64,000 nt of DNA from an uncultured Arenicella sp. (GCA_937974565.1 CALJWL010000024.1:1-64000), one strand, 5' to 3'. Counted from the stretch's first letter, positions 17,365-26,023 are shown. Notes: generated from the letters alone by a model not told the origin. Program-made: numbers and translations.

Positions 17365-18420
17365 TTAGAGCCATTGGGTGTTTTCTCTAGCCAAACTCTT
17401 TTTCAGTAACAGGTGATTGCAAAGTTGTTCTACGTAATGCGGTGCGACTAGGCAGCCTTTACTTCCCAAGCCATTTAAACAATACGCATTAGCCAGGTTG
17501 GTTAACGGGCCAACAAATGGCTGCCTATGTTTGGTGCTGGGTCGAATACCCACTTCGTGCAGTAAAGTCGTTGCTTCTAGTTTGGTGAATTCTCTTAAGC
17601 TCTTATGAAAGGCGTTAGCGGCCTCCTTTGTTTTGACTGGAGAGGTGTCATTCCAAATGTAGTTTGATCCTAATTTGGCCTTATTCTTAGCAAAAGGCAC
17701 TAACCAATTCCCCCAACTTAGCATGCGATCTAACGGTTGTTGGGTTCTAACGGTTAGAATCTCCCCTTTGGCGAGTTTAAAGGGCAGCTGGCCTAGCCAC
17801 GGATTATCAATGGCCTGAAAACCCTCGCAAAATATGACGCTTTTCGCATTTAATTGTAGATCAGCAATTGAGTATTTAAACAGTCCATTGATGACTGTCA
17901 GTTTGTCATAATTAATACGAGTTTGAATGAATGAATTGCGATTTTTTAGCCATTGTTGAATGGCGTATAGCAACGGTTTGGTATCCACGACGGCCGTTCT
18001 AGAAACGTGGATAGCGCCGTGTGGAAATTCGGCGGATTCAGTAAACCAAGCGCCGGTGTTTTGCATGTCCTTCAATAAACTTTGATATTCTGGTTGGCGC
18101 TTACGCTGTTCTAAATACTGAGCTTGGCCGGCGTTCTTGATTAATCGGGTTTGTGCTATTTCGGAATAGATCGAACACCCCAGATCACGTTCTATTTGCC
18201 AATAGAGCTTTCTCGCTTTTTCGGCATAACCAAAAAAACCATTGGTGATATTCAGCCGATGGCCTGTAATCGGGTTTATCAAACCCGCGGCAACTTGGGT
18301 CGCGCAACCGCTGTGATGATTATCAATCACCATTACAGAGCGTCCGCGCTTAATGAGTGAATAAGCCATGAGTGAGCCAGCTAAGCCTTGACCAATGATA
18401 AGGAATTCGGTTGAGAGCAT
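17365..18420 (-). CDS. FAD-dependent oxidoreductase, DAO family (MnmC oxidase-like)
   Basis: Flavoprotein of the D-amino-acid-oxidase fold. The dinucleotide site FLIIGQGLAGSLMAYSLIKRG lies at the N-terminus, followed by VAAGLINPITG, the loop where the MnmC oxidase domain and its relatives approach the flavin. The C-terminus (VGIRPSTKHRQPFVGPL, then YCLNGLGSKG) is the conserved FAD/substrate end. The start is placed at the ATG at 18420, giving 351 residues; the frame is open 50 codons further up, but that extension would precede the Rossmann fold with no homology. Nearby mnmM suggests it could oxidise cmnm5(s2)U to nm5(s2)U. A small-molecule amine or glycine oxidase role is the alternative. 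Confidence 0.75.
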   Translation of the reverse strand: MLSTEFLIIGQGLAGSLMAYSLIKRGRSVMVIDNHHSGCATQVAAGLINPITGHRLNITNGFFGYAEKARKLYWQIERDLGCSIYSEIAQTRLIKNAGQAQYLEQRKRQPEYQSLLKDMQNTGAWFTESAEFPHGAIHVSRTAVVDTKPLLYAIQQWLKNRNSFIQTRINYDKLTVINGLFKYSIADLQLNAKSVIFCEGFQAIDNPWLGQLPFKLAKGEILTVRTQQPLDRMLSWGNWLVPFAKNKAKLGSNYIWNDTSPVKTKEAANAFHKSLREFTKLEATTLLHEVGIRPSTKHRQPFVGPLTNLANAYCLNGLGSKGCLVAPHYVEQLCNHLLLKKSLARENTQWL

Positions 18421-18563
18421 CGAGTAATCTGTTGTGGTTGGCCTGTTTGGCTTATTGCTGTGGGTTTGTGGTAGGCTGTTAATAAATAGTATAGGCCATA
18501 CGATGAGTTGATGGGCTTTGTATTGAGTAAATGCCTTTTTTATAACTGCCTGGGAGGCACGCT

Positions 18564-20423
18564 TTGGCAAAAAAATTGATAGGCGAAAAACGGTTTTTGC
18601 CTTATTTCTGCACGCAATTTCTGGGCGCGTTTAATGACAATATTTATCGTAATGCCTTCGCGATTTTGATTACGTATTTTTTGGCAAAAAACAATCAAGA
18701 CGGCGGTGTGATTATCAATTCTGCTTTGGTTGCGTTTATCCTGCCTTTTTTATTGTTCGGTGCCATTGCGGGTCAATTAGCTGATAAATACGAGAAAGCG
18801 TTTTTAATAAGGCAAATCAAACTGGCCGAGATCGTTGTGATGATTATTGGTAGCGCAGCGCTTTATTTTGAGTCTACGTATGGCATGTTGTTTACTCTGT
18901 TTGCCTTGGGTTCTCAATCGGCGTTTTTTGGCCCGATAAAATACAGCATTTTACCTCAACATGTGACGAAGGATGAATTGCTGGATGCTAACGCTTACGT
19001 TGAAGCGGGCACGTTTATAGCCATTCTTCTTGGCACCGTTTTAGGCGGTGCCCTTGGCAGCCCAGAGTTGATTTATTATCTGATGCTTGCCATTGTTGGT
19101 TTTGCGGTTTTAGGTTGGTTTACCTCGTTATCGATCCCGAGTGCCCCTGCAGCATTGCCCAGCTTGGAGTTTTCGTTCAATGTTCCAAAGGTAACGATCG
19201 AAATTATCAAGGAAGCCGCTTCTAATCGCCCCGTTTTCATGAGCATATTGGCGAACTCTTGGTTTTGGTTTTTTGGTGCAACCATTCTTACGCAATTTCC
19301 GATTTTTGCTAAAGAAGTCCTCGCTGGTGATAAACAAGTGGCGATTTTATTGCTCGCCACGTTTTCGATCGGAATAGGGTTAGGGTCGTACGCTTGTGCC
19401 CTATTTTCGCGTGGGCGAGTTGAAATGGGCCTTGTTCCTTTTGGCGCTATTGGTATTAGCTTTTTTACTTGGCAGTTAAGTCGCACAAATGTTGATGTGG
19501 CTGAGCAGCTGCGAACCTTGAGCGAGGTATTTGCGGTTCCAGGTACTTGGTGGGTGATTTTAAACCTAACGATGATCGCATTCTGTTCCGGTTTGTTTAT
19601 TGTGCCGCTCTATGCGTTCATGCAGCTGTACAGCAAGGAAGAGCATCGATCACGCACTATTGCTGTGAACAACATTATAAATTCAGTATTTATGGTGTCA
19701 GCCGGAGTTATGGCGGCGGCACTGATTCATTTTGGTTTTAACGTCTTAGAGATATTTAAGATTGTTGCAATTATGAACATTATTGTGGCGGTCTATATCT
19801 TTTCTAAAATACCCGAGTACTTTTTGCGACTATTGAGTTGGCTGTTGGTCCATGGAATTTATCGAATCAAAAAAACGAACATCGACAACATACCCAAAGA
19901 AGGCCCAGCACTGATTGTGTGTAATCACGTTAGCTTTTTCGACCCGCCGATATTGCTGGGCGTGCTACCTAGGCCAGCCAGGTTTGTAATGTGGTATGGG
20001 TTCTACAACCTTCCAATAGCTGGGCGACTTTTTAAATGGTTAAAAACCATACCGATAGGCAACGCGCGCGAGCGTGCAGACTTAGTGCCATTGGCGTACG
20101 ATAAAATTGCTGAGGAACTCGAGGCAGGACACTTAGTGGTAATATTTCCCGAAGGTCATATTACCAAGACCGGAGAGCTTAATACTTTTCAGCCGGGCAT
20201 CGATAAAATTTTGAAAAGAACACCGGTGCCCGTTGTCCCCATGGCCTTACGTGGTGTCTGGGGAACTTGGCTCTCAAGAAAAAAAGGTCGAGCATTCAGC
20301 GGTTTTCCTACCACATTCATGAAAAAATTAACCGTGGTAACCGGTGATGTAATGCAACCTGAAAACGTCAGTAAACAGGCTTTGTTTGATAAAGTATTAG
20401 AACTGCGTGGTGATGAAAAATGA
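18564..20423 (+). CDS. LplT-like MFS transporter fused to PlsC-type acyltransferase
   Basis: Inner-membrane fusion protein likely to import or flip lysophospholipids and reacylate them. Residues 1-420 hold about 12 membrane segments of the LplT type, starting with the family signature FLPYFCTQFLGAFNDNIYRN. Residues 430-610 are a glycerolipid acyltransferase with the H(x4)D motif NHVSFFD at about 453 and a FPEG motif (FPEGHITKTG). Aas proteins add an acyl-ACP synthetase domain after PlsC; this one ends without it, so acyl donors must come from elsewhere. The TTG start is supported by GGGAGG six bases upstream. The stop overlaps the tag start by ATGA. It is divergent from the FAD oxidase gene. 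Confidence 0.85.
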   Translation: MAKKLIGEKRFLPYFCTQFLGAFNDNIYRNAFAILITYFLAKNNQDGGVIINSALVAFILPFLLFGAIAGQLADKYEKAFLIRQIKLAEIVVMIIGSAALYFESTYGMLFTLFALGSQSAFFGPIKYSILPQHVTKDELLDANAYVEAGTFIAILLGTVLGGALGSPELIYYLMLAIVGFAVLGWFTSLSIPSAPAALPSLEFSFNVPKVTIEIIKEAASNRPVFMSILANSWFWFFGATILTQFPIFAKEVLAGDKQVAILLLATFSIGIGLGSYACALFSRGRVEMGLVPFGAIGISFFTWQLSRTNVDVAEQLRTLSEVFAVPGTWWVILNLTMIAFCSGLFIVPLYAFMQLYSKEEHRSRTIAVNNIINSVFMVSAGVMAAALIHFGFNVLEIFKIVAIMNIIVAVYIFSKIPEYFLRLLSWLLVHGIYRIKKTNIDNIPKEGPALIVCNHVSFFDPPILLGVLPRPARFVMWYGFYNLPIAGRLFKWLKTIPIGNARERADLVPLAYDKIAEELEAGHLVVIFPEGHITKTGELNTFQPGIDKILKRTPVPVVPMALRGVWGTWLSRKKGRAFSGFPTTFMKKLTVVTGDVMQPENVSKQALFDKVLELRGDEK

Positions 20424-21007
20424 CGATTAAAGATGAAAAAGTGATTCAGCGTTGTCATTGGTGCGAGGGCGACGAACGCTATGAGCGTTATCACGATGAA
20501 GAGTGGGGCGTGCCTGTGTACGATGATAAAAAATTATTCGAAATGCTGAACCTTGAAGGTGCGCAAGCCGGTTTAAGCTGGATAACGGTGCTACGAAAAC
20601 GTGATACTTATCGTTTGGCTTTTGATGGGTTTGACCCAGAAAAAATAGCCCAATACGACGAGGCCAAGCGCGCCGAGCTTCTTAATAACCCAGGCATTAT
20701 TCGTAATAAACTCAAAGTGAACGCATTTATTGTTAATGCTCAGTTGTATTTAGAGATGCAAGCCAAAGCCGCAAAAGATGAAGGCCCACGTTTCGCTGAA
20801 TTTCTTTGGGCGTTTGTTGAAGGCGAGACGGTTGTAAACCAACCGCAGACCTTAACGGATGTGCCAACCTCAACGCCTGAGTCGGAAGCGATGAGTAAAG
20901 CACTTAAAAAAATAGGGTTTAAGTTCGTTGGCAGTACGATTTGTTATGCCTTTATGCAAGCCTGTGGCATGGTGAATGACCATCTTGTGTCGTGCGACTT
21001 TCGTTAG
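20420..21007 (+). CDS. tag: DNA-3-methyladenine glycosylase I
   Basis: Base-excision repair enzyme that removes 3-methyladenine from DNA. Family marks are RCHWCEG at the start with the zinc cysteine, YHDEEWGVP, FEMLNLEGAQAGLSW and LRKRDTYRLAFDGFDP. The zinc-binding C-terminus is GMVNDHLVSC. The 195 residues match the usual length. It overlaps the LplT-PlsC gene by four bases and is probably co-translated, although no functional link is obvious. Confidence 0.95.
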   Translation: MTIKDEKVIQRCHWCEGDERYERYHDEEWGVPVYDDKKLFEMLNLEGAQAGLSWITVLRKRDTYRLAFDGFDPEKIAQYDEAKRAELLNNPGIIRNKLKVNAFIVNAQLYLEMQAKAAKDEGPRFAEFLWAFVEGETVVNQPQTLTDVPTSTPESEAMSKALKKIGFKFVGSTICYAFMQACGMVNDHLVSCDFR

Positions 21008-21059
21008 TTTTAAGAACGCAGTCGCTGCCTAGTTGCCCATGCTGTACTTTCTAAGCAAT

Positions 21060-21818
21060 TTAAACTTTGATTGCTTCAAACCCGTGTTTTTGGCACGCTC
21101 TGAAAACCGAATTGCGCGCTTGTTCTAATTCACTCAGGTCGGTTCCTTTAAATACGAATATTACCCGATAGTCGCTGAATTCAGAATTTTTATCTTGTGG
21201 ATAGCTGCCGATGTCAATGTCTGGATAACGTAATTGAACGGTTTCTAATTCGGCCGCTATCTCACCCTCACCGACATTGGCATGAATGGCAATATTATGA
21301 ATTTGCAAGCCTGTTTCTAGGCACTCAATCACGCCTTCTAACATTAATCGCATAATGCTCGGAACGCCTGCCATAACAAACACATTCTCTATTTGATACC
21401 CAGGGATGATGGAGTGCTTGGTCTCGATAATGTTAGCTCCTTGAGGAGCATAGGCCATGCGTTGTGCCGCCTTAGTAAAGGGTATTCCCTTTTCTTTGAA
21501 GCGGTTTTCTATTTGTTTAAATACGTGCCGTTGCACCACATTTTCCACGCCAAACGCAGCGGCAATGGAGTCTGATGTGATGTCGTCATGCGTGGGGCCA
21601 ATCCCTCCGGTTGTGAAAACGTAGTCAAACTTATTGCGCAAATGAGTTATGGCGTCGACAATCTCGTTTTCGATGTCGGGAATGATGCGCGTTTCACGAA
21701 CGCGAATTCCTCGAACCTCAAGCTCTTTAGCAATATGCGCTAAATTTTTGTCTTGTATGCTGCCAGACAGTAACTCATTGCCTATTAATATGACCGCGGC
21801 ACTTAGTGTGTTTTTCAT
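21060..21818 (-). CDS. CinA N-terminal-type (molybdopterin-binding fold) protein
   Basis: Protein of the competence/damage-inducible CinA family carrying only the MoaB/MogA-like domain. Marks include AVILIGNELLSGSIQDKN at the start and the pterin-site segment FTTGGIGPTHDDIT, then the AYAPQGA and VFVMAGVPSIM segments. At 252 residues it lacks the C-terminal deamidase domain of full CinA, like the short YfaY-type members, so NMN deamidase activity is not expected. It converges on tag with a 52-base gap. Exact substrate is unknown; related domains hydrolyse ADP-ribose-type nucleotides. Confidence 0.85.
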   Translation of the reverse strand: MKNTLSAAVILIGNELLSGSIQDKNLAHIAKELEVRGIRVRETRIIPDIENEIVDAITHLRNKFDYVFTTGGIGPTHDDITSDSIAAAFGVENVVQRHVFKQIENRFKEKGIPFTKAAQRMAYAPQGANIIETKHSIIPGYQIENVFVMAGVPSIMRLMLEGVIECLETGLQIHNIAIHANVGEGEIAAELETVQLRYPDIDIGSYPQDKNSEFSDYRVIFVFKGTDLSELEQARNSVFRACQKHGFEAIKV

Positions 21819-22124
21819 AGTTTAATCTCTGAAAAGTGAAATTTTCCGCCCTTGGGCGTGATGATAAGACGTTTGCGTGAGCGAATACACTCACAAGAGC
21901 CATAAGGTTGCAGTGCGGCTGTAAACAAAAATTGCGAACGCTGTCAGAAAGCAATTTTAAGTAAGAACGCGGTTTTAATTTGATGGCACTCAAATATACA
22001 GAATCTAAGGAAGGGAAGTATAGTTCCTTAATAATGGAGTACTAAATGTCGGTCGTGTGTTTTCTAAAGGCCGTCATTTATTTGGCTTGCAGTCACTGGT
22101 GCATACTGGCACTCTCGCCTCTTT
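21819..22124. other. Divergent intergenic region
   Basis: About 300 bases between the CinA-type gene and the PepSY gene, where promoters for both are expected. A frame starting ATG at 22045 overlaps the PepSY gene out of frame and has no recognisable content. Nothing else is evident. Confidence 0.45.
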
Positions 22125-23189
22125 GTGATAAGCAAGTCATTGACTGTGAGCAATATAAAAATTTTAAAGAAAATCCATCGCTATTTAGGGCTTATTCTAA
22201 GCGTGTTGTTATTGCTTGTTAGTATTACGGGCGTGATGTTGGTTTGGAAGCGTGAATATTTATGGGTGACTATTCCACAAGCACGAGAGTTGCGTGCTGA
22301 GCAGAGCGTACTTGCCGAAGCGGCTGTGGCCATTGCTTCATCGCACCCAGAAGGAGAGGTGATGTTCGTGCGCTTTTATTCTGAGGGGCTAAGCATTCAT
22401 AAGGTGTACCTTACCGGTCGTCGTTACGCTTGGCATGACGAACAGGGCAACTTAATTCAAATTTGGCAAGGCAATGAACGCTTCGAGGATTGGTTGTTGG
22501 ATTTGCACCACCGCTTGTTACTTGGAAACACGTTTGGATTGAATGCCGTTGGCATGGGGGGCTTGTTGGTGATTTTTTTAATGTTGAGTGGCGCTATTAT
22601 CTGGTGGCCTTGGCGCAGAGGCTACAGCATGAATTTTGTGCCAAACAATGGTCGTCACGGTTCATTGCTGAAAAGTCACGGTCAGGTTGGTGTGACCATT
22701 GCTTTACCTGCATTGCTAATCGTGACTACCGGTGTGATTCTGGTTTACCCCACTGAATCACGATATATATTGCGCGACGGTTTGGGTGAGCCTGAGTTGC
22801 CAAGAACGGTGGTGGTCGATGCCCCAGAGTTGTCGAGTGATGTGAGTTGGTCGGCCGCATTTGATTATGCTCAGCGCCGTTTTCCTGAAGGTCATTTGAA
22901 TTGGTTAAGTTATCCTCGTGCTGACTCGACGTCTTTTACCGTGGGGGTGCAAGAGGCCGCCAGTTTTAATGTCATGGCCAACACGACGATTAAGTTTGGT
23001 GTTGAACAAGGTGTGATTGTGAAACATCAGTCGGATCAAACCATCAATCAGCAGGCGCTTGATTATGCTTACCCGCTGCACACTGGAAAGTTTCCAACGT
23101 GGTATCGATTGTTGTTGAGTGTGGTAGGGGTTTTGTTAGCTTGGCTAAGCTTTCTGGGCTTGTTGGCTTTTTCTAAACGAAAACGTTAG
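22125..23189 (+). CDS. PepSY-associated transmembrane protein
   Basis: Inner-membrane protein of the PepSY_TM family, linked in other bacteria to siderophore-iron reduction or electron transfer. Four membrane segments are visible: YLGLILSVLLLLVSITGVML near residue 20, one around GGLLVIFLMLSGAIIWW, one around VTIALPALLIVTTGVILV, and LLLSVVGVLLAWLSFLGLLA at the end. Family histidines appear in HRYLG, LHHRLLLG and YPLHTGKFP, candidates for haem or metal ligands. The start is uncertain: GTG at 22125, TTG at 22140 and GTG at 22146 all lack a clear ribosome site. No TonB receptor is adjacent. Confidence 0.8.
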   Translation: MISKSLTVSNIKILKKIHRYLGLILSVLLLLVSITGVMLVWKREYLWVTIPQARELRAEQSVLAEAAVAIASSHPEGEVMFVRFYSEGLSIHKVYLTGRRYAWHDEQGNLIQIWQGNERFEDWLLDLHHRLLLGNTFGLNAVGMGGLLVIFLMLSGAIIWWPWRRGYSMNFVPNNGRHGSLLKSHGQVGVTIALPALLIVTTGVILVYPTESRYILRDGLGEPELPRTVVVDAPELSSDVSWSAAFDYAQRRFPEGHLNWLSYPRADSTSFTVGVQEAASFNVMANTTIKFGVEQGVIVKHQSDQTINQQALDYAYPLHTGKFPTWYRLLLSVVGVLLAWLSFLGLLAFSKRKR

Positions 23190-23203
23190 GGAATTAAATG
23201 AAA

Positions 23204-23235
23204 CGGTTAGGCAAACAGCAGAGTTTGCCTAGCCG
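23204..23235 (+). terminator. Hairpin after the PepSY gene
   Basis: CGGTTAGGCAAAC pairs with GTTTGCCTAGCCG across a 6-base loop with a single G-T pair. This strong stem begins 15 bases after the stop codon. There is no T-run, so it may stabilise the 3' end rather than act as a classical terminator. Confidence 0.45.
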
Positions 23236-23423
23236 TATACATGAATTTGAGGCTCCGAAATTCACCTCTTTGGCCACCTCTTTGTTGAGCTAATGTTGAA
23301 AGAGTATTAGGAACCCAGCCGCAAAGCTGGTCGTCATTGATATTGAGTCAGCCCGATTGGCTTTCGATGAAGGCTCAGCGGCGACCGGGTCGAATGAGTC
23401 TTCTCGCGTTTCAAAGCCATTTG

Positions 23424-24860
23424 TTATTCGTTGATCAGCCTTGTGTCGGGGAATGCCGCATGCCACCCAAACCAAAAAGCACGATGATAAGGTAAGCGCT
23501 CTAAGCGTTTGCCGATATTATTTACCAAGGCTTCTTCGGTGAGAGACCACGTTTGCCCGTTTGCATCCGTTACTGTTTTGTCTTGGTCATAGTTAACAAA
23601 TTGAACGCCCTTGGGGTCATACACGCGGTTGGCTCCACTGCTGTCGGTTAGCACAACAAACCGTTGTTTGCCCACGCTCTCATAGAAAATAGGGCGTTCA
23701 CGTAGAAAGTCTGTATCGATGGCTAATTGTTTGTCGGGAGCGCCTTGAAAACGCAATGCCAATACTTCTTGTTTGTTTTTTAATCGATTGTCGTTAAACG
23801 GCGTATTGAACATCAAGCGATCGGTGCTGAAATAATCGTGATAAGCAACGCCTTCACCGTAATCACGTTGATGCCCCGTATTTAATGATAGGACGGAGGT
23901 GTTAGGGTGGCGCCTTTTCCATTCGCCCCAAGTGGTTGTCACCACACTTAAATGCTCTAGGGCGATGCCTTTATCGACCAACGGACCAACCACCGGTTCA
24001 CCACGAACTGTACTCCATAAAGAGTGTGTTGTTTGGTCGTACATCAATTTGTTCGAGCGATAAAGAAAACCGCTGGTGCCAAGTTGATGTTTAACTCCGT
24101 TGTGTTGCGTTTTATAAATAATAACGGTGCCGCACAACGTGCAATAGACGCCAGCAATGGGTTCGGCCGAATCACCCTCGCCAAAAGTATCGGTAAACAT
24201 TTCGTGCCAAGCCAAAATACGTTTTGGGTAGGCTCTGGCTTCCCCGTTTATCTTTACTCCAAAAACAACATTGTCGTCGGCCAAATAGTCTTGTTCGCGC
24301 GTTTGGAGCATCTGTGGGTCTCTGAGAGGGGGAATGCCGTCTTGTACCACCCCACCCCAGCGAATTTCATCCAACCTAATACGCGCAGAAGCTTGTCGGC
24401 CAGAAAAATATTCGTCAAAAGCGGGGTCTATTTCTTGATAAAGCTGGGCTTTGAATTCGGCATAATCATCGGTAATTGACTCGGGTTGATTCCACAGCCA
24501 GTGGTACCAGTCATTGGTGCCATCGGCGTGCGTATAGCCCGTTTTTTCGAACAGTAATTTGCCCAATGAGTGGCGCACTAATGATGAGTTGGTGTAGTTC
24601 ATACTCTCAATCATCATAGGTATGTACTTTCGGTGCCAATGTTGTTCTAAGACGCCTAATACGTCCATGGTTTTGTCGGCCTCAGACCCTCGGATCAGTT
24701 CTATGAAATCGGTGTGGGTAAGTATGATAGGCGGTTCTTGAGGCTTGATCTGGGCTGTAGCGCTCCAAGATTTAAATAGCATTAATGCCACGATTGTCAC
24801 CACACTGAGTGCGGCGGCCATGTAAATGAAAGTTGGGTACTTAAATATGGTCAGTTTCAC
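23424..24860 (-). CDS. DUF3179 domain protein, membrane-anchored
   Basis: One membrane segment at about residues 11-29 suggests a signal anchor with the rest in the periplasm. The DUF3179 domain occupies roughly residues 180-470, with the family motifs VYCTLCGTVIIY (a possible metal or disulfide CxxC), LGTSGFLYRSNKLMYDQTT, SLW and the terminal YHRAFWFGWHAAFP. The first 170 residues are a helical region with HEAT-like content. The biochemical function of DUF3179 is not known. It lies 157 bases downstream of the VOC gene on the same strand and might be read through from the SoxR-type promoter. Confidence 0.85.
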   Translation of the reverse strand: MKLTIFKYPTFIYMAAALSVVTIVALMLFKSWSATAQIKPQEPPIILTHTDFIELIRGSEADKTMDVLGVLEQHWHRKYIPMMIESMNYTNSSLVRHSLGKLLFEKTGYTHADGTNDWYHWLWNQPESITDDYAEFKAQLYQEIDPAFDEYFSGRQASARIRLDEIRWGGVVQDGIPPLRDPQMLQTREQDYLADDNVVFGVKINGEARAYPKRILAWHEMFTDTFGEGDSAEPIAGVYCTLCGTVIIYKTQHNGVKHQLGTSGFLYRSNKLMYDQTTHSLWSTVRGEPVVGPLVDKGIALEHLSVVTTTWGEWKRRHPNTSVLSLNTGHQRDYGEGVAYHDYFSTDRLMFNTPFNDNRLKNKQEVLALRFQGAPDKQLAIDTDFLRERPIFYESVGKQRFVVLTDSSGANRVYDPKGVQFVNYDQDKTVTDANGQTWSLTEEALVNNIGKRLERLPYHRAFWFGWHAAFPDTRLINE

Positions 24861-25017
24861 GGGTTTCTCGGTTTACACAAAACTTTGAGCTATGACACAG
24901 AGGACCAAGTACAACTGCGTTTCCTTGCTAGAAGCCGTTCGATGTCGTAAACGGCCTTTAGTATTTCAGGCCGTGTTGATGATTAATTTAAACCTTTGCA
25001 GTGGGAAAGTGAGGTTT

Positions 25018-25401
25018 CTAAGTTTTGTAGCAAACAATCTCAATTTCCAATGAGCTATCGGCCATAAAATAGAAACTTTTGCAGACGCCGTAATCATTAT
25101 GGCTCATGGTTTCATAGCCTTTTGCGAGTATGGTTTGTTCCATGCTGTCGCCATTATTAACGACCAGGCCAATGTGATTTACCGCGCCTTGTCTGAAATG
25201 ATTGGGTTTTGCGGTCATGAGGTTGGGGTGGCTATATAAGGCCATGTATCGTTTATCCGTGCCCACATGCACTGTGTATCCGCTGTCTTTCGATGGGCCA
25301 GACCAGCGAACCTCCCAGTTAAATAACTCACAGAAAAGCGCGGCCAGTTGATCGGGGTTCTCTACTGTTAGATTGACGTGTTCTATGCATGCTAGGGTCA
25401 T
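25018..25401 (-). CDS. VOC-family (glyoxalase/dioxygenase fold) protein, likely SoxR-regulated
   Basis: Single vicinal-oxygen-chelate domain of 127 residues. The two beta-alpha-beta-beta-beta modules are visible: IEHVNLTVENPDQLAAL with the first metal histidine, then GAVNHIGLVV and the final SSLEIEIVCY strand with the terminal glutamate ligand. The family includes glyoxalases, dioxygenases and antibiotic-binding proteins; substrate cannot be read from sequence. A CAGGAG site precedes the ATG. It is divergent from soxR, and the shared intergenic region holds a SoxR box within a promoter pointing at this gene, which suggests a role in coping with redox-cycling compounds or their products. Confidence 0.85.
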   Translation of the reverse strand: MTLACIEHVNLTVENPDQLAALFCELFNWEVRWSGPSKDSGYTVHVGTDKRYMALYSHPNLMTAKPNHFRQGAVNHIGLVVNNGDSMEQTILAKGYETMSHNDYGVCKSFYFMADSSLEIEIVCYKT

Positions 25402-25477
25402 GTTTTACTCCTGATTAAAAGTCATTTTGAATTTAAAAATTGAGGTTCGTTGTTACTCTAGACCTCTTGAATTTGTT

Positions 25478-25508
25478 ATTCTAATATCTAAAGTTAACTT
25501 GAGATCAA
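25478..25508 (-). promoter_or_regulatory. SoxR box within a 19-bp-spaced promoter driving the VOC gene
   Basis: Minus-strand -35 TTGATC (25508-25503) and -10 TAGAAT (25483-25478) are separated by 19 bases, the long spacer typical of MerR-family activation. The spacer contains the palindrome AAGTTAACTT. The 18-bp site at 25487-25504 matches the E. coli soxS operator CCTCAAGTTAACTTGAGG at 15 of 18 positions. The start point would be about 70 bases upstream of the VOC ATG. Confidence 0.85.
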
Positions 25509-25521
25509 GAAGAAATGCATT

Positions 25522-25992
25522 ATGAAAAATAATCCGTTGTTGTCTATTGGGGCCGTAGCGAAACGAGTAGGCTGTGCGGTGTCGGCGATTCGTTTTTACG
25601 CTGACCAAGGTCTGGTGCCCGTGGTTAGGGCCGCCAGTGGGCATAGAGTGTTTCCGCGTTCATCCATTCGCAGAATATCGTTTATATTGATTTCCCAACG
25701 TTTGGGCTATACCTTAGATGAAATTAGAAATGTGCTGAAAAATTTACCCAATGAGCGCACCCCGACAAAGGCTGATTGGCAAAAACTAAGTCGTTACTTT
25801 AGCCAAGACATCGACCAGCGTATCTGTGAACTAGAACAACTAAAGATTAAGCTTACAGGCTGTATTGGGTGTGGGTGTTTGTCGCTTAACAGTTGTCATT
25901 TATACAACCCAGAAGATAAAGTCGGGTTAATGAAAAGCGGCCCAGATTTGTTTTTTAACGGAGTTGAACGTGATGAGGGGTGCGAAAAATAA
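25522..25992 (+). CDS. soxR: Redox-sensitive transcriptional activator SoxR (MerR family, [2Fe-2S])
   Basis: MerR-family dimeric regulator sensing redox-cycling compounds through a [2Fe-2S] cluster. The helix-turn-helix is at residues 8-50 (LLSIGAVAKRVGCAVSAIRF, then YADQGLVP), followed by the dimerisation helix. The cluster motif CIGCGCLSLNSC, spaced Cx2CxCx5C, is at about residues 118-129 and is diagnostic for SoxR. Length 156 is normal. No soxS is present, so as in Pseudomonas and most non-enteric bacteria it probably acts directly on target genes, the neighbouring VOC gene being the evident one. Its own start lies 18 bases from the SoxR box. Confidence 0.97.
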   Translation: MKNNPLLSIGAVAKRVGCAVSAIRFYADQGLVPVVRAASGHRVFPRSSIRRISFILISQRLGYTLDEIRNVLKNLPNERTPTKADWQKLSRYFSQDIDQRICELEQLKIKLTGCIGCGCLSLNSCHLYNPEDKVGLMKSGPDLFFNGVERDEGCEK

Positions 25993-26023
25993 AAGCCCTT
26001 GAACGATAAGGTACAAGGGCTTT
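25992..26023. terminator. Bidirectional terminator between soxR and the DUF4389 gene
   Basis: AAAGCCCTTG pairs perfectly with CAAGGGCTTT across a 12-base loop. The stem starts at the last base of soxR and serves two convergent genes. The A and T ends of the stem give short U-runs on both strands. Confidence 0.75.

Noticed and set aside
22045-22221. Small plus-strand frame starting ATG before the PepSY gene
   Set aside because: It overlaps the PepSY gene out of frame and is Cys-rich without any known pattern. Nothing beyond a weak GGAG supports it.
23199-23297. 32-codon frame after the PepSY gene
   Set aside because: The start of the frame is the hairpin at 23204-23235 and the composition is not protein-like; better explained as the transcript 3' end.
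23290-23475. Minus-strand 61-codon frame at the end of the DUF3179 gene
   Set aside because: Most of it lies inside or just past DUF3179 in another frame, without a ribosome site or homology.
24932-24956. Inverted repeat GCCGTT/AACGGC between the VOC and DUF3179 genes
   Set aside because: Only six pairs with no T-run on the minus strand; not strong enough to exclude read-through.
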